A stretch of 64,000 nt of DNA from Polaromonas sp. C04 (GTDB lineage Bacteria; Pseudomonadota; Gammaproteobacteria; Burkholderiales; Burkholderiaceae_C). The stretch covers positions 485,545 through 549,544 of the forward strand of contig NZ_MUNS01000041.1 of the NCBI RefSeq assembly GCF_002002705.1. The letters are read 5' to 3'. Position numbers and translations under genes: made by a program. This document shows, in pieces, positions 1-7,685 of this stretch; the first letter of the stretch is position 1; each line of letters starts with the position of its first letter. The notes under the pieces were generated by a model. The model worked only from the letters and a program-made list of their open reading frames with translations, did no database searches and was not told the origin of the DNA.

Positions 1-1331
1 CCGTAGCCACGCGAGGGGAAGGGCAGGGCGTCAAAATTGCGCTGGGTCCAGGCGTAGTTGGCGCTGAGGGCCTCTGCCGTGGTGGGGGTACCCACATCGT
101 TGGGCTGGGCCCGGTCGTATTGCAGGTAGTAGCTGCGGTCGATGCGCTCACCGCTTTGGGTGCGGCCCGCGCGCAGGCGCTGGCTGGTGACTTCAAAACT
201 GCCCGACTCTTCCCGCTGCACCAGTGCCGAGGTGACCCAGCGCCAGTTGTCGTCGTCGGGCGGTGAGGTGAGCTCGGTTCCGATCGATTTGGTGACGCGA
301 TCGAGCGAGAGCTTGGAGACGGCGCGCCAGCCGATGCCGGGCAGCTGCTGGTTCGTATGCTCCACCGACAGACGCGCTCCGCTGTCGGTGCTGGCGCCGA
401 TGCCGAGCACGATTTTTTTCAGTTTGGCCTCGCGCACCTGTACCAGTACGGGCGCCGCGGCCGGGTCGCCCGTGGTGTCCAGCGACACCACCGCCGAGTC
501 AAAATAACCACTGTCGGTCAGGCGTCGCTGCGCCTCGACCAGCCGGGTTTGGTCGTAGTCGGCGCCCGGTGCCAGGCGTGCCAGCCGCCGCACCAGGTCG
601 TTGCCGTAGCGCTGCGTGCCGCTGATCTGCAAAGCGCCCAGCCGGTACAGCGGGCCGGAGTCGAGCGTTACGCTCAGGCGCGCGGTCTTCGTCTCGGGGT
701 CGATGTCGGCGCGGGTGCTCGAGAGCCGGCCCACCGGATAGCGCCGGGTGGTGAGTTCGCGCAGCGCCTGCGTCTTGGCGGCGTCCCACGCCGCCTGCGT
801 GAACGTCATGCCCGCGCCGAGCAGCCAGCCGGCCTGGATGGCCCGGCGCTGCGCCGCTGCCGCCTCGTCGGTCGCGATCGGGCCGGCGAATTCGAAGCTG
901 ACGCCGCTCACCCGGACCGGCTCACCGGGTTGCACCGTGATGACGACCAGGCGCGGTGAGCGGGGGTTGCCCCGCGTCTCGCGCAACTCCAGATGGATGT
1001 CGGGCGAAAAATAGCCCAGGGTGCCCATGAGCTCGCGCACGTTCGGCTCGGCCATGCCGACCAGGCGCGCCAGTTCGCTGTCGTCCAGATCGGTGAGGCT
1101 TTGGTAACGCCGCAGTTCAAGGTGGCGCAGCAGGTAGTCCTGCACGGGTTTGGGCGCCTGGACTTCAATCTCGAACGCGTGCGCGGTGCTGTCGCCGGCA
1201 GGTGCAGCTGGCGCCCCCTCAGACGGCAGCGTCTGTGCCTGCGAGCCTGCCGCAGCGACGGCCATCAAAATAAAAAAGGCTGGCACTAACACCAGCCTTT
1301 CGAGCAGTTTGCCCACCCAGCGCTTGATCAT
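1..1331 (-). CDS. tamA: TamA-like outer-membrane translocation/assembly protein (5' part, runs off the window)
   Basis: The minus strand reads open from an ATG at 1329-1331 to the window edge, giving about 443 residues of the N-terminal part. A hydrophobic signal peptide with an AGSQAQ-like cleavage region is followed by two to three POTRA-like segments (for example GPLYRLGALQISGTQRYG) and the start of a C-terminal barrel ending in DALPFPSRGYG. This layout fits Omp85-superfamily TamA, which works with inner-membrane TamB in outer-membrane protein assembly; tamB would be expected beyond the left edge. Its start lies 4 bases from the stop of the upstream VWA gene, so it may share that transcript. 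BamA is less likely because only about three POTRA domains precede the barrel. Confidence 0.8.
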   Translation of the reverse strand, partial: MIKRWVGKLLERLVLVPAFFILMAVAAAGSQAQTLPSEGAPAAPAGDSTAHAFEIEVQAPKPVQDYLLRHLELRRYQSLTDLDDSELARLVGMAEPNVRELMGTLGYFSPDIHLELRETRGNPRSPRLVVITVQPGEPVRVSGVSFEFAGPIATDEAAAAQRRAIQAGWLLGAGMTFTQAAWDAAKTQALRELTTRRYPVGRLSSTRADIDPETKTARLSVTLDSGPLYRLGALQISGTQRYGNDLVRRLARLAPGADYDQTRLVEAQRRLTDSGYFDSAVVSLDTTGDPAAAPVLVQVREAKLKKIVLGIGASTDSGARLSVEHTNQQLPGIGWRAVSKLSLDRVTKSIGTELTSPPDDDNWRWVTSALVQREESGSFEVTSQRLRAGRTQSGERIDRSYYLQYDRAQPNDVGTPTTAEALSANYAWTQRNFDALPFPSRGY

Positions 1332-1335
1332 CCGG

Positions 1336-2538
1336 CTATTTTGACAGCAGGCGCATGGCCTCTTCGAGTCCCTTGAGGGTCAGCGGAAACATGCGGTGGT
1401 TCACCAGCTGCTGGATCACGCTGATGCTCTGGCGGTATTGCCACACGCCCTGCGGCTCGGGATTGATCCAGACGAACTTGGGGAAGGCGTTGGTCAGGCG
1501 CTGCATCCATTCGGCGCCGGCTTCCTCGTTGTTGTATTCCACGCTGCCGCCCGGTTGCAGGATCTCGTACGGGCTCATGGTCGCGTCGCCGATGAAGATC
1601 AGCTTGTAGTCCTTGTTGTACTTGCGGATGATGTCCCAGGTGGCGAACTTTTCGCTGAAGCGGCGCCGGTTGTTCTTCCACATGAAGTCGTACACGCAAT
1701 TGTGGAAGTAATAGAACTCCATGTGCTTGAACTCGGTCTTGGTGGCCGAGAACATTTCTTCCACGCGCGCGATGTGCTCGTCCATGGTGCCGCCCACGTC
1801 CATCAGCAGCAGCACCTTGACATTGTTGTGGCGCTCGGGGCGCATCTTGATGTCGAGCCAGCCGGCGTTGGCGGCCGTCTTGCTGATGGTCTCGTCCAGG
1901 TCCAGCTCTTCCTCGTGGCCTTCGCGCGCGAACTTGCGCAGTCGCCGCAGCGCGATCTTGATGTTGCGCGTGCCCAGCTCCTGCTGGTCGTCGTAGTCCT
2001 TGTAGGCGCGCTGGTCCCAGACCTTGACGGCGCTCTTGTTGCGGCTCTTGTCCTGCCCGATGCGAATGCCCTGCGGGTTGTAGCCATAGGCGCCGAATGG
2101 CGAGGTACCGCCCGTGCCGATCATCTTGCTGCCGCCCTCGTGCCGCTCTTTCTGTTCTTCGAAACGCTTCTTGAGCGTTTCCATCAGCTCGTCCCAGCCC
2201 ATCTTCTCGATCCTGGCCTTCTCTTCGGGGCTGAGTTCGAGCTCCAGGTTCTTGCGCAGCCACTCGAGCGGGATGTCCTTGGTGAAGTCGGCAATCAGCT
2301 CCACGCCCTTGAAGTAGGCGGCAAAGGCGCGGTCGAACTTGTCGTAGTGCTTCTCGTCCTTCACCAGCGTGGTGCGGCTGAGGTAGTAAAAGTCGTCGAT
2401 CTTGTAGCCGCTGCCGTCCGCGTTGTCGCTGGCCGGCCCCACGACCCCCATCTGCAGGGCTTCGAGCAGCGTCAGGTATTCCTTGACCGAGATCGGCAGC
2501 TTGGCCGAGCGCAGGGTGTAGAAGAAGTCGATCAGCAT
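1336..2538 (-). CDS. CoxE-like VWA domain protein
   Basis: 400 residues. An N-terminal helical region is followed by a VWA-like domain containing LLLMDVGGTMDEHI (about residues 243-256). The metal-site motif is D-V-G-G-T (residues 247-251) rather than the canonical DxSxS. Proteins of this family are usually encoded beside a MoxR AAA+ ATPase, and one lies at 3392-4234 in the same orientation. Family knowledge suggests that the pair acts as a chaperone or cofactor-insertion machine, but the client here is unknown. It is not next to CO dehydrogenase genes, so a role in CO oxidation should not be assumed. Confidence 0.85.
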   Translation of the reverse strand: MLIDFFYTLRSAKLPISVKEYLTLLEALQMGVVGPASDNADGSGYKIDDFYYLSRTTLVKDEKHYDKFDRAFAAYFKGVELIADFTKDIPLEWLRKNLELELSPEEKARIEKMGWDELMETLKKRFEEQKERHEGGSKMIGTGGTSPFGAYGYNPQGIRIGQDKSRNKSAVKVWDQRAYKDYDDQQELGTRNIKIALRRLRKFAREGHEEELDLDETISKTAANAGWLDIKMRPERHNNVKVLLLMDVGGTMDEHIARVEEMFSATKTEFKHMEFYYFHNCVYDFMWKNNRRRFSEKFATWDIIRKYNKDYKLIFIGDATMSPYEILQPGGSVEYNNEEAGAEWMQRLTNAFPKFVWINPEPQGVWQYRQSISVIQQLVNHRMFPLTLKGLEEAMRLLSK

Positions 2539-2551
2539 GGTGCCTGTCCTC

Positions 2552-3145
2552 CTAGCGCGGCTTGTCCAGCAGGTACAGCAGTTGGGTACGCACTTCCGGC
2601 CACTCGCCGCTGCGCAGGCTGTACATCACGGTGTCGCGGATGCTGCCGTCGCGGCGCAGCGCGTGGCCGCGAATCACGCCGTCCTTGCGCGCGCCCAGGC
2701 GTTCGATGGCGCGTTGCGAGGCATGGTTGAAGTTGTCGGTGCGCCAGCCCACCACATGACAGTGCAGCGTCTCGAAGGCGTGGGTCAGCATCAGCAGCTT
2801 GCAGGTGGTGTTGACATGGGTGCGCTGGCAGCGTTTTGCGTACCAGGTCCAGCCGATTTCCACGCGGCGCACGGCGGGCAGGATGTCGTGGTAGCTGGTG
2901 CTGCCCAGCACCGTGCCGGTGGCTTCGTCCGTCACGGCAAAGGCGAAGCGATTGCCGGCCTCGCGCATGGCCAGCGCCTCCGCAATGTACTGGCGCGTCT
3001 GGCCCGGCTCCGGCACGGACGTGACGCGGATGCGCCAGAGTTCTCCATCTGCGGCAGCAAGGCGCAGGCCTTCTTCATGCTCCAGCGACAACGGCACCAA
3101 CCGGATGCCGCGTGCCGCCAGCGTGGTGGGTTCCACGAATGCCAT
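2552..3145 (-). CDS. GNAT family N-acetyltransferase (RimJ/RimL type)
   Basis: 197 residues with the GNAT layout of the RimJ/RimL/SSAT-like group: an N-terminal strand region (LVPLSLEHEEGLRLAAADGE), a central FAFAVTDEATGTVLGSTSY strand pair, RRVEIGWTWYAKRCQRTHVN at the acetyl-CoA site, and a C-terminal DGVIRGHALRRDGSIRDTV motif. Such enzymes transfer acetyl groups to protein N-termini or small amines; the substrate cannot be read from sequence. It lies 13 bases upstream of the VWA gene and almost abuts the small gene at 3147-3377, so these genes are probably cotranscribed. Confidence 0.85.
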   Translation of the reverse strand: MAFVEPTTLAARGIRLVPLSLEHEEGLRLAAADGELWRIRVTSVPEPGQTRQYIAEALAMREAGNRFAFAVTDEATGTVLGSTSYHDILPAVRRVEIGWTWYAKRCQRTHVNTTCKLLMLTHAFETLHCHVVGWRTDNFNHASQRAIERLGARKDGVIRGHALRRDGSIRDTVMYSLRSGEWPEVRTQLLYLLDKPR

Positions 3146-3146
3146 C

Positions 3147-3377
3147 TCAGTTCTCCGGGGCTTTCGGGTTGCGGGGGGCGCCGCGCCAGCGCCGCGTCAA
3201 TTGCAGTCCAATGCCGCCACCCAGACCTACCAGCACGATGCCGAAAACGGTCGCGGTCTCATAACCCGGTGCCAGCGGGTCGAGGCCGATCACCCTGGCC
3301 AGGCCGTAGCCCAGCAGCGCGCCGGCGACAAAGCCGATGGCGTCCGACAGGCCTTCGATCCACAGCGACTTGTGCAT
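3147..3377 (-). CDS. Small two-helix membrane protein of unknown function
   Basis: 76 residues starting at the ATG on 3375-3377. Two hydrophobic segments (AIGFVAGALLGYGLARVIGL and TVFGIVLVGLGGGIGLQL) are separated by a short polar loop and followed by a basic, proline-rich tail. The gene fits tightly between the MoxR ATPase (14 bases) and the acetyltransferase (1 base) on the same strand. I do not recognise the family. A longer open frame upstream is only the shadow of the ATPase gene. Coding status rests on tight packing and membrane-like composition. Confidence 0.6.
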   Translation of the reverse strand: MHKSLWIEGLSDAIGFVAGALLGYGLARVIGLDPLAPGYETATVFGIVLVGLGGGIGLQLTRRWRGAPRNPKAPEN

Positions 3378-3391
3378 GGCAGCGCGGGTGC

Positions 3392-4234
3392 TCAGCGGTT
3401 GTGCCGCTGCATGAACACCAGTTTCTCGAACAGGGTCACGTCCTGCTCGTTCTTGAGCAGCGCGCCCACCAGCGGGGGCACCGCCACCTTGTCTTCCTTG
3501 CTTTGCAGGGCTTCGAGCGGAATGTCCTCGGCCACCAGCAGCTTGAGCCAGTCGAGCAGCTCGCTGGTCGAAGGTTTTTTCTTCAGGCCCGGCAGGTTGC
3601 GCACGTCGTAGAAGGTTTTCATGGCGGCCGTGAGCAGCTCTTTCTTGAGGCCGGGGAAGTGCACGTCCACGATCAGCTTCATGGTGTCGGCGTCGGGGAA
3701 CTTGATGTAGTGGAAGAAGCAGCGGCGCAGGAACGCATCGGGCAACTCCTTCTCGTTGTTCGAGGTGATGAACACCAGCGGGCGGTTTTTCGCGCGCACC
3801 AGTTCGCGCGTCTCGTAGCAATAGAACTCCATGCGGTCGATCTCGCGCAGCAGGTCGTTCGGGAACTCGATGTCGGCCTTGTCGATTTCGTCGATCAACA
3901 GCGCCACCGGCTCATCCGCCGTGAAGGCCTGCCACAACACGCCCCGAACGATGTAGTTGTGGATGTCCTTGACCTTCTCGTCGCCGAGCTGCGAGTCGCG
4001 CAGCCGACTGACCGCGTCGTACTCGTACAGGCCCTGTTGCGCCTTGGTCGTGGATTTGATGTGCCACTGCAGCAGCGGCATGTTCAGGGCCTGCGCCACT
4101 TCTTCGGCCAGCATGGTCTTGCCGGTGCCGGGTTCGCCCTTCACGAGCAGCGGGCGCTTGAGGGTGATGGACGCGTTGACGGCCAGCATCAGGTCCTGGG
4201 TGGCGACGTAGTTTTGGGAGCCTTGAAACTTCAT
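3392..4234 (-). CDS. MoxR family AAA+ ATPase
   Basis: 280 residues. Walker A GEPGTGKT is at residues 33-40, Walker B LLIDEID at 112-118, and a sensor-like VFITSNNEKELPDAFLRRC stretch follows. MoxR ATPases act with VWA proteins in maturation of metalloenzymes and complexes, and the CoxE-like VWA protein two genes downstream is the likely partner. The start codon at 4234 gives the usual MKFQGSQ-type beginning. Its 5' side faces the cytochrome c4 gene, so the 102-base gap holds two divergent promoters. Confidence 0.9.
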   Translation of the reverse strand: MKFQGSQNYVATQDLMLAVNASITLKRPLLVKGEPGTGKTMLAEEVAQALNMPLLQWHIKSTTKAQQGLYEYDAVSRLRDSQLGDEKVKDIHNYIVRGVLWQAFTADEPVALLIDEIDKADIEFPNDLLREIDRMEFYCYETRELVRAKNRPLVFITSNNEKELPDAFLRRCFFHYIKFPDADTMKLIVDVHFPGLKKELLTAAMKTFYDVRNLPGLKKKPSTSELLDWLKLLVAEDIPLEALQSKEDKVAVPPLVGALLKNEQDVTLFEKLVFMQRHNR

Positions 4235-4283
4235 GGGGTGTGCCGGGGCGAAGGTGTTGAATGGGGGTGGAGCTTGTGCCGCA

Positions 4284-4289
4284 TATAAT
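4284..4289 (+). promoter_or_regulatory. -10-like hexamer upstream of cytochrome c4
   Basis: A perfect TATAAT lies 48 bases before the cytochrome c4 ATG in the divergent gap. I do not see a good -35 hexamer at 16-18 bases spacing; the nearest TTGAAT (4257-4262) is 21 bases away. It is therefore a plausible but incomplete sigma-70 promoter. Confidence 0.4.
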
Positions 4290-4336
4290 CGTTCGCTGAT
4301 TACAGGCCCGAATTCTTACTGGATTGTGCGCGAAAA

Positions 4337-5008
4337 ATGAACAAGTTGTTGACCGCCGTATTTGCCCTTGCTGTCGCTTGCGTGACCGCCACTGCCTCTG
4401 CCCAGGAAATCAAGGGCGATGCCGTGGCCGGCTCGAAAAAGGTGGCCATGTGCGTTGGCTGCCATGGCATTGCGGGCTACAAGACCAGCTTCCCCGAGGT
4501 CTATCAGGTTCCGAAGATCGCAGGGCAGGGTGCCCAGTACATCGTGTCCGCCTTGAATCAGTACAAAAAAGGCGACCGCAAATTTCCCAGCATGCGCGCC
4601 ATCGCAGCGTCGCTGAGTGACCAGGACATCGCCGATGTGGCGGCTTACTACAGCACGCTGGGTGTGGTGGCCGGCGCCACACTGCCCGACAAACCCAGCA
4701 TTGAACCCAGCCCGAAAGTGGCGGCTATCCTGGCCAAGGCCAATTGCATTGCCTGCCATGGCGCCAATTTTGCCAAGCCCATCGATCCGACCTACCCGCA
4801 GCTCGCCGGACAGCATGCCAGCTACCTGTACGTGGCCCTGAAGGAGTACAAGGAGGGCAACAACAACCCCCACTTCGGCCGCGCCAACGCCATCATGGCA
4901 GGCATTGCCAAGCAGTTTTCCGATGCCGACCTCAAGGCGGTGGCGGAATACGTGGGCTCCCTCGACGGCGACATCAAGACGGTGTCGGAATCCAGATTCA
5001 TCAAGTAG
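4337..5008 (+). CDS. Diheme cytochrome c4-type protein
   Basis: 223 residues with a Sec signal peptide (cleavage near ATASA-QEIKG) and two class I cytochrome c domains. The heme motifs are CVGCH at residues 39-43 and CIACH at 137-141, each followed by a distal methionine region (KFPSMRA and NAIMAGIA). This two-fold repeat and length are typical of cytochrome c4, a periplasmic electron donor to terminal oxidases. The aa3 oxidase operon lies 12 kb downstream. It is monocistronic: a -10-like element lies upstream and a strong terminator starts 18 bases after the stop. Confidence 0.9.
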   Translation: MNKLLTAVFALAVACVTATASAQEIKGDAVAGSKKVAMCVGCHGIAGYKTSFPEVYQVPKIAGQGAQYIVSALNQYKKGDRKFPSMRAIAASLSDQDIADVAAYYSTLGVVAGATLPDKPSIEPSPKVAAILAKANCIACHGANFAKPIDPTYPQLAGQHASYLYVALKEYKEGNNNPHFGRANAIMAGIAKQFSDADLKAVAEYVGSLDGDIKTVSESRFIK

Positions 5009-5025
5009 CCGCGTCCCGCCGTCAG

Positions 5026-5053
5026 AAAAAAGCCCGCAGTAGCGGGCTTTTTT
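5026..5053 (+). terminator. Rho-independent terminator after cytochrome c4
   Basis: A 12-bp perfect stem (AAAAAAGCCCGC / GCGGGCTTTTTT) with a 4-base loop ends in a T run. The symmetric A and T tracts make it able to work in both directions, so it can also stop transcripts from the DUF1841 gene on the minus strand. Confidence 0.9.
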
Positions 5054-5075
5054 ACGGGTCATCGTTGACCCCCGC

Positions 5076-5189
5076 TCCTGCCCTTCCCCCCAAAAGGGGA
5101 GGGAGTCAGGTCCGGCGGTTCTCTCAAGTGCCGCGCGGTCTTGCTCTTGCCCCTTCACCCTCTGGGGGAAGGCGGGGATGGGGGCCGGA
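5076..5189. repeat. GC-rich intergenic stretch with C-run/G-run inverted repeats
   Basis: No gene is visible between the terminator and the DUF1841 stop. The stretch holds CCTTCCCCCC paired with GGGGAGGG, and further on CCCCTTCACCCTC with GGGGGAAGGCGGGGATGGGGG. Such runs resemble GC-rich intergenic repeats seen elsewhere in this window, but this copy is irregular. Confidence 0.4.
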
Positions 5190-5630
5190 CTAATCCCGGG
5201 TCGCGCGCCGCTGCACGCAGTCGATATAGGCCGCGCCATCGGGGGGGCGGCCCGAACGCTGGCTCTCCCACATCATCCGGCCCAGGCATTCCATGGCCTC
5301 GTGGTGCGCGTCGTGCAGAGACTGGCGCCGCCGGCTGAGCAGCTCCACCGCCTGGCGGATGCCGCGCGGCTGGTCGATGGAGCACTGCTCGCTGATCGAC
5401 AGGTGCATCGACAAATGCAGGAACGGGTTGCTCTTGCCGCCTTCCACGTCGTAGGTTTTCTCCAGCGCGGCATCGGCATCGGCCAGGTCGGCATGGTACT
5501 CGGGATGCTCGTCGATCCACTGGCTTGCTATGATTTCAATAGCTTCCAGTGCATGTCCCTGCAGGGCTTTGGCATAAACCGAGCAAAAGAAACGGCGGAC
5601 ATCGGCTTGGGACGGGCTGAACATGGGCAA
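5190..5630 (-). CDS. DUF1841 family protein
   Basis: 146 residues. It starts MPMFSPSQADVRRFFCSVYAKA, and NPFLHLSMHLSISEQ and RHDAHH-like histidine-rich segments (HDAHHEAMECLGRMMWE) are hallmarks of DUF1841, a soluble betaproteobacterial family of unknown function. A start two codons later (5624) is equally possible. Codons for LEAIEIIASQW come from a 17-nt palindromic core repeat (5527-5543), apparently tolerated within the protein. Confidence 0.85.
   Translation of the reverse strand: MPMFSPSQADVRRFFCSVYAKALQGHALEAIEIIASQWIDEHPEYHADLADADAALEKTYDVEGGKSNPFLHLSMHLSISEQCSIDQPRGIRQAVELLSRRRQSLHDAHHEAMECLGRMMWESQRSGRPPDGAAYIDCVQRRATRD
5527..5543 (-). repeat. 17-nt palindromic core repeat inside the DUF1841 gene
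   Basis: Reads GCTATGATTTCAATAGC, matching GCTAY-N7-RTAGC. It is translated as part of LEAIEIIASQ. The flank CTGGAA before the core on the minus strand is shared with the copy inside the Kef-type antiporter gene. Confidence 0.7.
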
Positions 5631-5727
5631 AGCGTATCACGCACGAAGGCCCGGCGGCCGGCGCCATGACGCGCGGGTTTGCGGTTACCCTTGCCAGCTA
5701 CCCCAACAACAAAACGAGGAGCTTCAA

Positions 5728-5949
5728 ATGAACGTGGCGCGTATCGCAGGTATCGTCTTGATCGTGGCAGGTGTCGCGGGTCTTCTGTGGGGCGGCTTCA
5801 GCTACAACCAGGACACCACGGCGGCCAAGCTCGGCCCCTTGCAGCTGACGGTCAAGGAGCAAAAGACCGTCGATATTCCCAAGTGGCTGAGCCTGGGCGC
5901 GATTGCGCTCGGCGCCATCGTGCTGGTGCTGGGCGCGCGCAAGCCCTGA
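5728..5949 (+). CDS. Small DUF3185-like membrane protein
   Basis: 73 residues. The ATG at 5728 is preceded by a good ribosome site (GAGGAG region, 5717-5722). Two hydrophobic helices (IAGIVLIVAGVAGLLWGG and SLGAIALGAIVLVLGAR) flank a polar segment GPLQLTVKEQKTVDIPKW. This matches my recollection of DUF3185, short inner-membrane proteins of unknown role. A longer in-frame extension upstream (from 5623) is unlikely because it lacks a ribosome site and overlaps the start region of the divergent DUF1841 gene. Confidence 0.75.
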   Translation: MNVARIAGIVLIVAGVAGLLWGGFSYNQDTTAAKLGPLQLTVKEQKTVDIPKWLSLGAIALGAIVLVLGARKP

Positions 5950-5968
5950 CCCCCGGCGGCCTGGACGT

Positions 5969-6772
5969 TCAGGCGCGCCGGCTGCTGAGCAGGCGCGAGA
6001 TCGCCTGGGCCGCTTCCAGCAGGGCCGGGCGCATGCTGTCCTGCATCACGCGCGCAGAGGTCCGGTTCGCCTGACCGCTGATGTTCAGCGCCGCGACCGT
6101 GCGGCCGGCCTGGTTGGTGATGGGCGCCGCGATGGAGATCAATCCCTCTTCGAGCTCCTGGTTCACCAGACACCAGCCCTGCCGGCGCGCCTGGTCGATT
6201 TGCGCCAGCACGTCGTCGATGTCGGTCAGCGTGTGCCGGGTCAGTGGCTGGATCTTCGAGGCGGCCAGAATCTTGCGCACCTGCGCCTGTGGCGCATCGG
6301 CCAGCAGCATGCGCCCCATAGAGGTGCAATAGGCCGGCAGGCGCGAGCCCACGCCGAGCGAAATGCTCATGATCTTGTGCGTCGATACGCGCAGCACATA
6401 CACGATGTCGGTGCTTTCCAGCACGGCGGCAGAGCTGGACTCCTTGATCTGCTCCACCAGGCCTTCCATCACCGGCTCGGCCAGGTTCCAGATCGGCATC
6501 GACGACAGGTAAGCAAAGCCGAGGTCGAGAATGCGCGGCGTCAGGCTGAAATATTTGCCGTCGGTCTCCACATAACCCAGGGTCAAAAGCGTGAGCAAGA
6601 TGCGCCGCGCCCCGGCGCGCGTGAGCCCGCTGCGCGCGGCGACCTCGGTCAGCGTCTGCTGCGGCGCCTGCGCGCTGAACGAGCGGATCACCTCCAGCCC
6701 GCGCGCGAACGACTGCACATAGCTGTCGCCGGGCTGCGGTGTTTTCGCGGCGGCGGATTGAGTGGTTGCCAT
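5969..6772 (-). CDS. IclR family regulator, PcaR/PobR type
   Basis: 267 residues. The N-terminal winged helix (TLTEVAARSGLTRAGARRIL, about residues 41-60) is followed by the IclR effector domain with VYVLRVSTHKIMSISLGVG and AYCTSMGRMLLA. This arrangement is that of the PcaR/PcaU/PobR subgroup, which senses beta-ketoadipate or related aromatic intermediates. It is divergent from pcaIJF across a 130-base gap with clear inverted repeats, so it very probably controls that operon and itself. Confidence 0.88.
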   Translation of the reverse strand: MATTQSAAAKTPQPGDSYVQSFARGLEVIRSFSAQAPQQTLTEVAARSGLTRAGARRILLTLLTLGYVETDGKYFSLTPRILDLGFAYLSSMPIWNLAEPVMEGLVEQIKESSSAAVLESTDIVYVLRVSTHKIMSISLGVGSRLPAYCTSMGRMLLADAPQAQVRKILAASKIQPLTRHTLTDIDDVLAQIDQARRQGWCLVNQELEEGLISIAAPITNQAGRTVAALNISGQANRTSARVMQDSMRPALLEAAQAISRLLSSRRA

Positions 6773-6794
6773 GCTCGTGTAAATCTCCTAGAAT

Positions 6795-6835
6795 TCATTA
6801 TACGAACACTTGTTCTTATTATGAACAAATAATGA
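6795..6835. promoter_or_regulatory. Putative IclR operator region between the regulator and pcaI
   Basis: An AT-rich island in GC-rich sequence. It holds overlapping inverted repeats: GAACA-CT-TGTTC (6804-6815) and TTGTTC-TTATTAT-GAACAA (6810-6828). An outer pair, TCATTAT (6795-6801) and ATAATGA (6829-6835), encloses them. Position in the divergent gap fits an operator for the adjacent PcaR-like protein. The assignment is inferred from symmetry and location. Confidence 0.6.
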
Positions 6836-6902
6836 GCCCTCTCGCCAGATTGGCGAAGCGGGTCAGACCGGCCACCCTTATTCCCTGTTTTGGAGATTTT
6901 TC

Positions 6903-7607
6903 TTGATCAACAAGATTGCTGCCTCTGTGGCCGACGCGCTGGCGGATGTGCAAGACGGCGCCACCGTCATGATTGGCGGCTTCGGCACGGCCGGCATTCC
7001 CGATGAACTCATCAACGGCCTGATCGCGCAGGGCGCGAAGGATCTGACCGTGGTCAACAACAACGCCGGCAATGCCGACGTCGGGCTGGCGGCGCTGCTC
7101 AAGGCGGGCCGCGTGCGCAAGGTCATCTGCAGCTTTCCGCGCCAGGCCGACTCGTATGTGTTCGACGCGCTGTACCGCAGTGGCAAACTCGAACTCGAAC
7201 TGGTGCCGCAGGGCAACCTGGCCGAGCGCATCCGCGCGGCGGGCGCGGGCATCGGCGCCTTCTTCACGCCCACGGGCTACGGCACCGAGCTCGCCAAGGG
7301 CAAGGAAACCCGCGAGATCAACGGCAAGCACTACGTGCTGGAGCTGCCTATCTACGGCGATGTGGCCCTGATCAAGGCCGAACGCGGCGACCGCTGGGGC
7401 AACCTGACCTACCGCAAGGCCGCGCGCAATTTCGGCCCGGTGATGGCGACCGCCGCGAAGAAAACCGTGGCCACGGTGCACGAGATTGTCGAGCTGGGCG
7501 AGTTGAATCCGGAGCATATCGTGACGCCCGGCATCTTCGTGCACCAGATCGTGAAGATCGACCGCGTCGCGACGCAGGCCGGCGGCTTCAAGCAGGCCGT
7601 GGCGTGA
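6903..7607 (+). CDS. pcaI: 3-oxoadipate CoA-transferase subunit A
   Basis: 234 residues. The start is TTG at 6903, preceded by GGAG (6892-6895) at 7 bases. It has the family-I CoA-transferase alpha features: ATVMIGGFGTAGIPDELI (the glycine-rich GGFG.G.P site), NNNAGNADVGLAALL and SFPRQADSYVF. With subunit B it activates 3-oxoadipate using succinyl-CoA. The next genes (pcaJ, pcaF) and the PcaR-like regulator define the beta-ketoadipate pathway, and this context favours PcaI over the acetoacetate enzymes ScoA/AtoD. Confidence 0.88.
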   Translation: MINKIAASVADALADVQDGATVMIGGFGTAGIPDELINGLIAQGAKDLTVVNNNAGNADVGLAALLKAGRVRKVICSFPRQADSYVFDALYRSGKLELELVPQGNLAERIRAAGAGIGAFFTPTGYGTELAKGKETREINGKHYVLELPIYGDVALIKAERGDRWGNLTYRKAARNFGPVMATAAKKTVATVHEIVELGELNPEHIVTPGIFVHQIVKIDRVATQAGGFKQAVA

Positions 7608-7625
7608 ACATCCTCCATCCATATA

Positions 7626-7685
7626 TGAATCAAATCGGCCTGTAGCCCAAAGAGAATCCGCATGAGTAGCTATCAAAAACGCAGC
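7626..7685 (+). repeat. Full-length interspersed repeat at the pcaI-pcaJ junction
   Basis: Tail TGAATCAAATCGGCCTGTAG followed by CCC, ending in the 17-nt core GCTATCAAAAACGCAGC (7669-7685). The second arm of the palindrome is decayed here. The pcaJ ATG (7662) lies inside the repeat, so codons 3-8 of PcaJ (SYQKRS) are repeat-derived. Confidence 0.75.

Noticed and set aside
1396..4288. Long plus-strand open frames (444 and 583 codons) opposite the VWA, acetyltransferase and MoxR genes
   Set aside because: They are antisense to clear conserved genes, rich in Ala, Arg, Val and His as expected for GC-rich shadow frames, and contain no recognisable domain.
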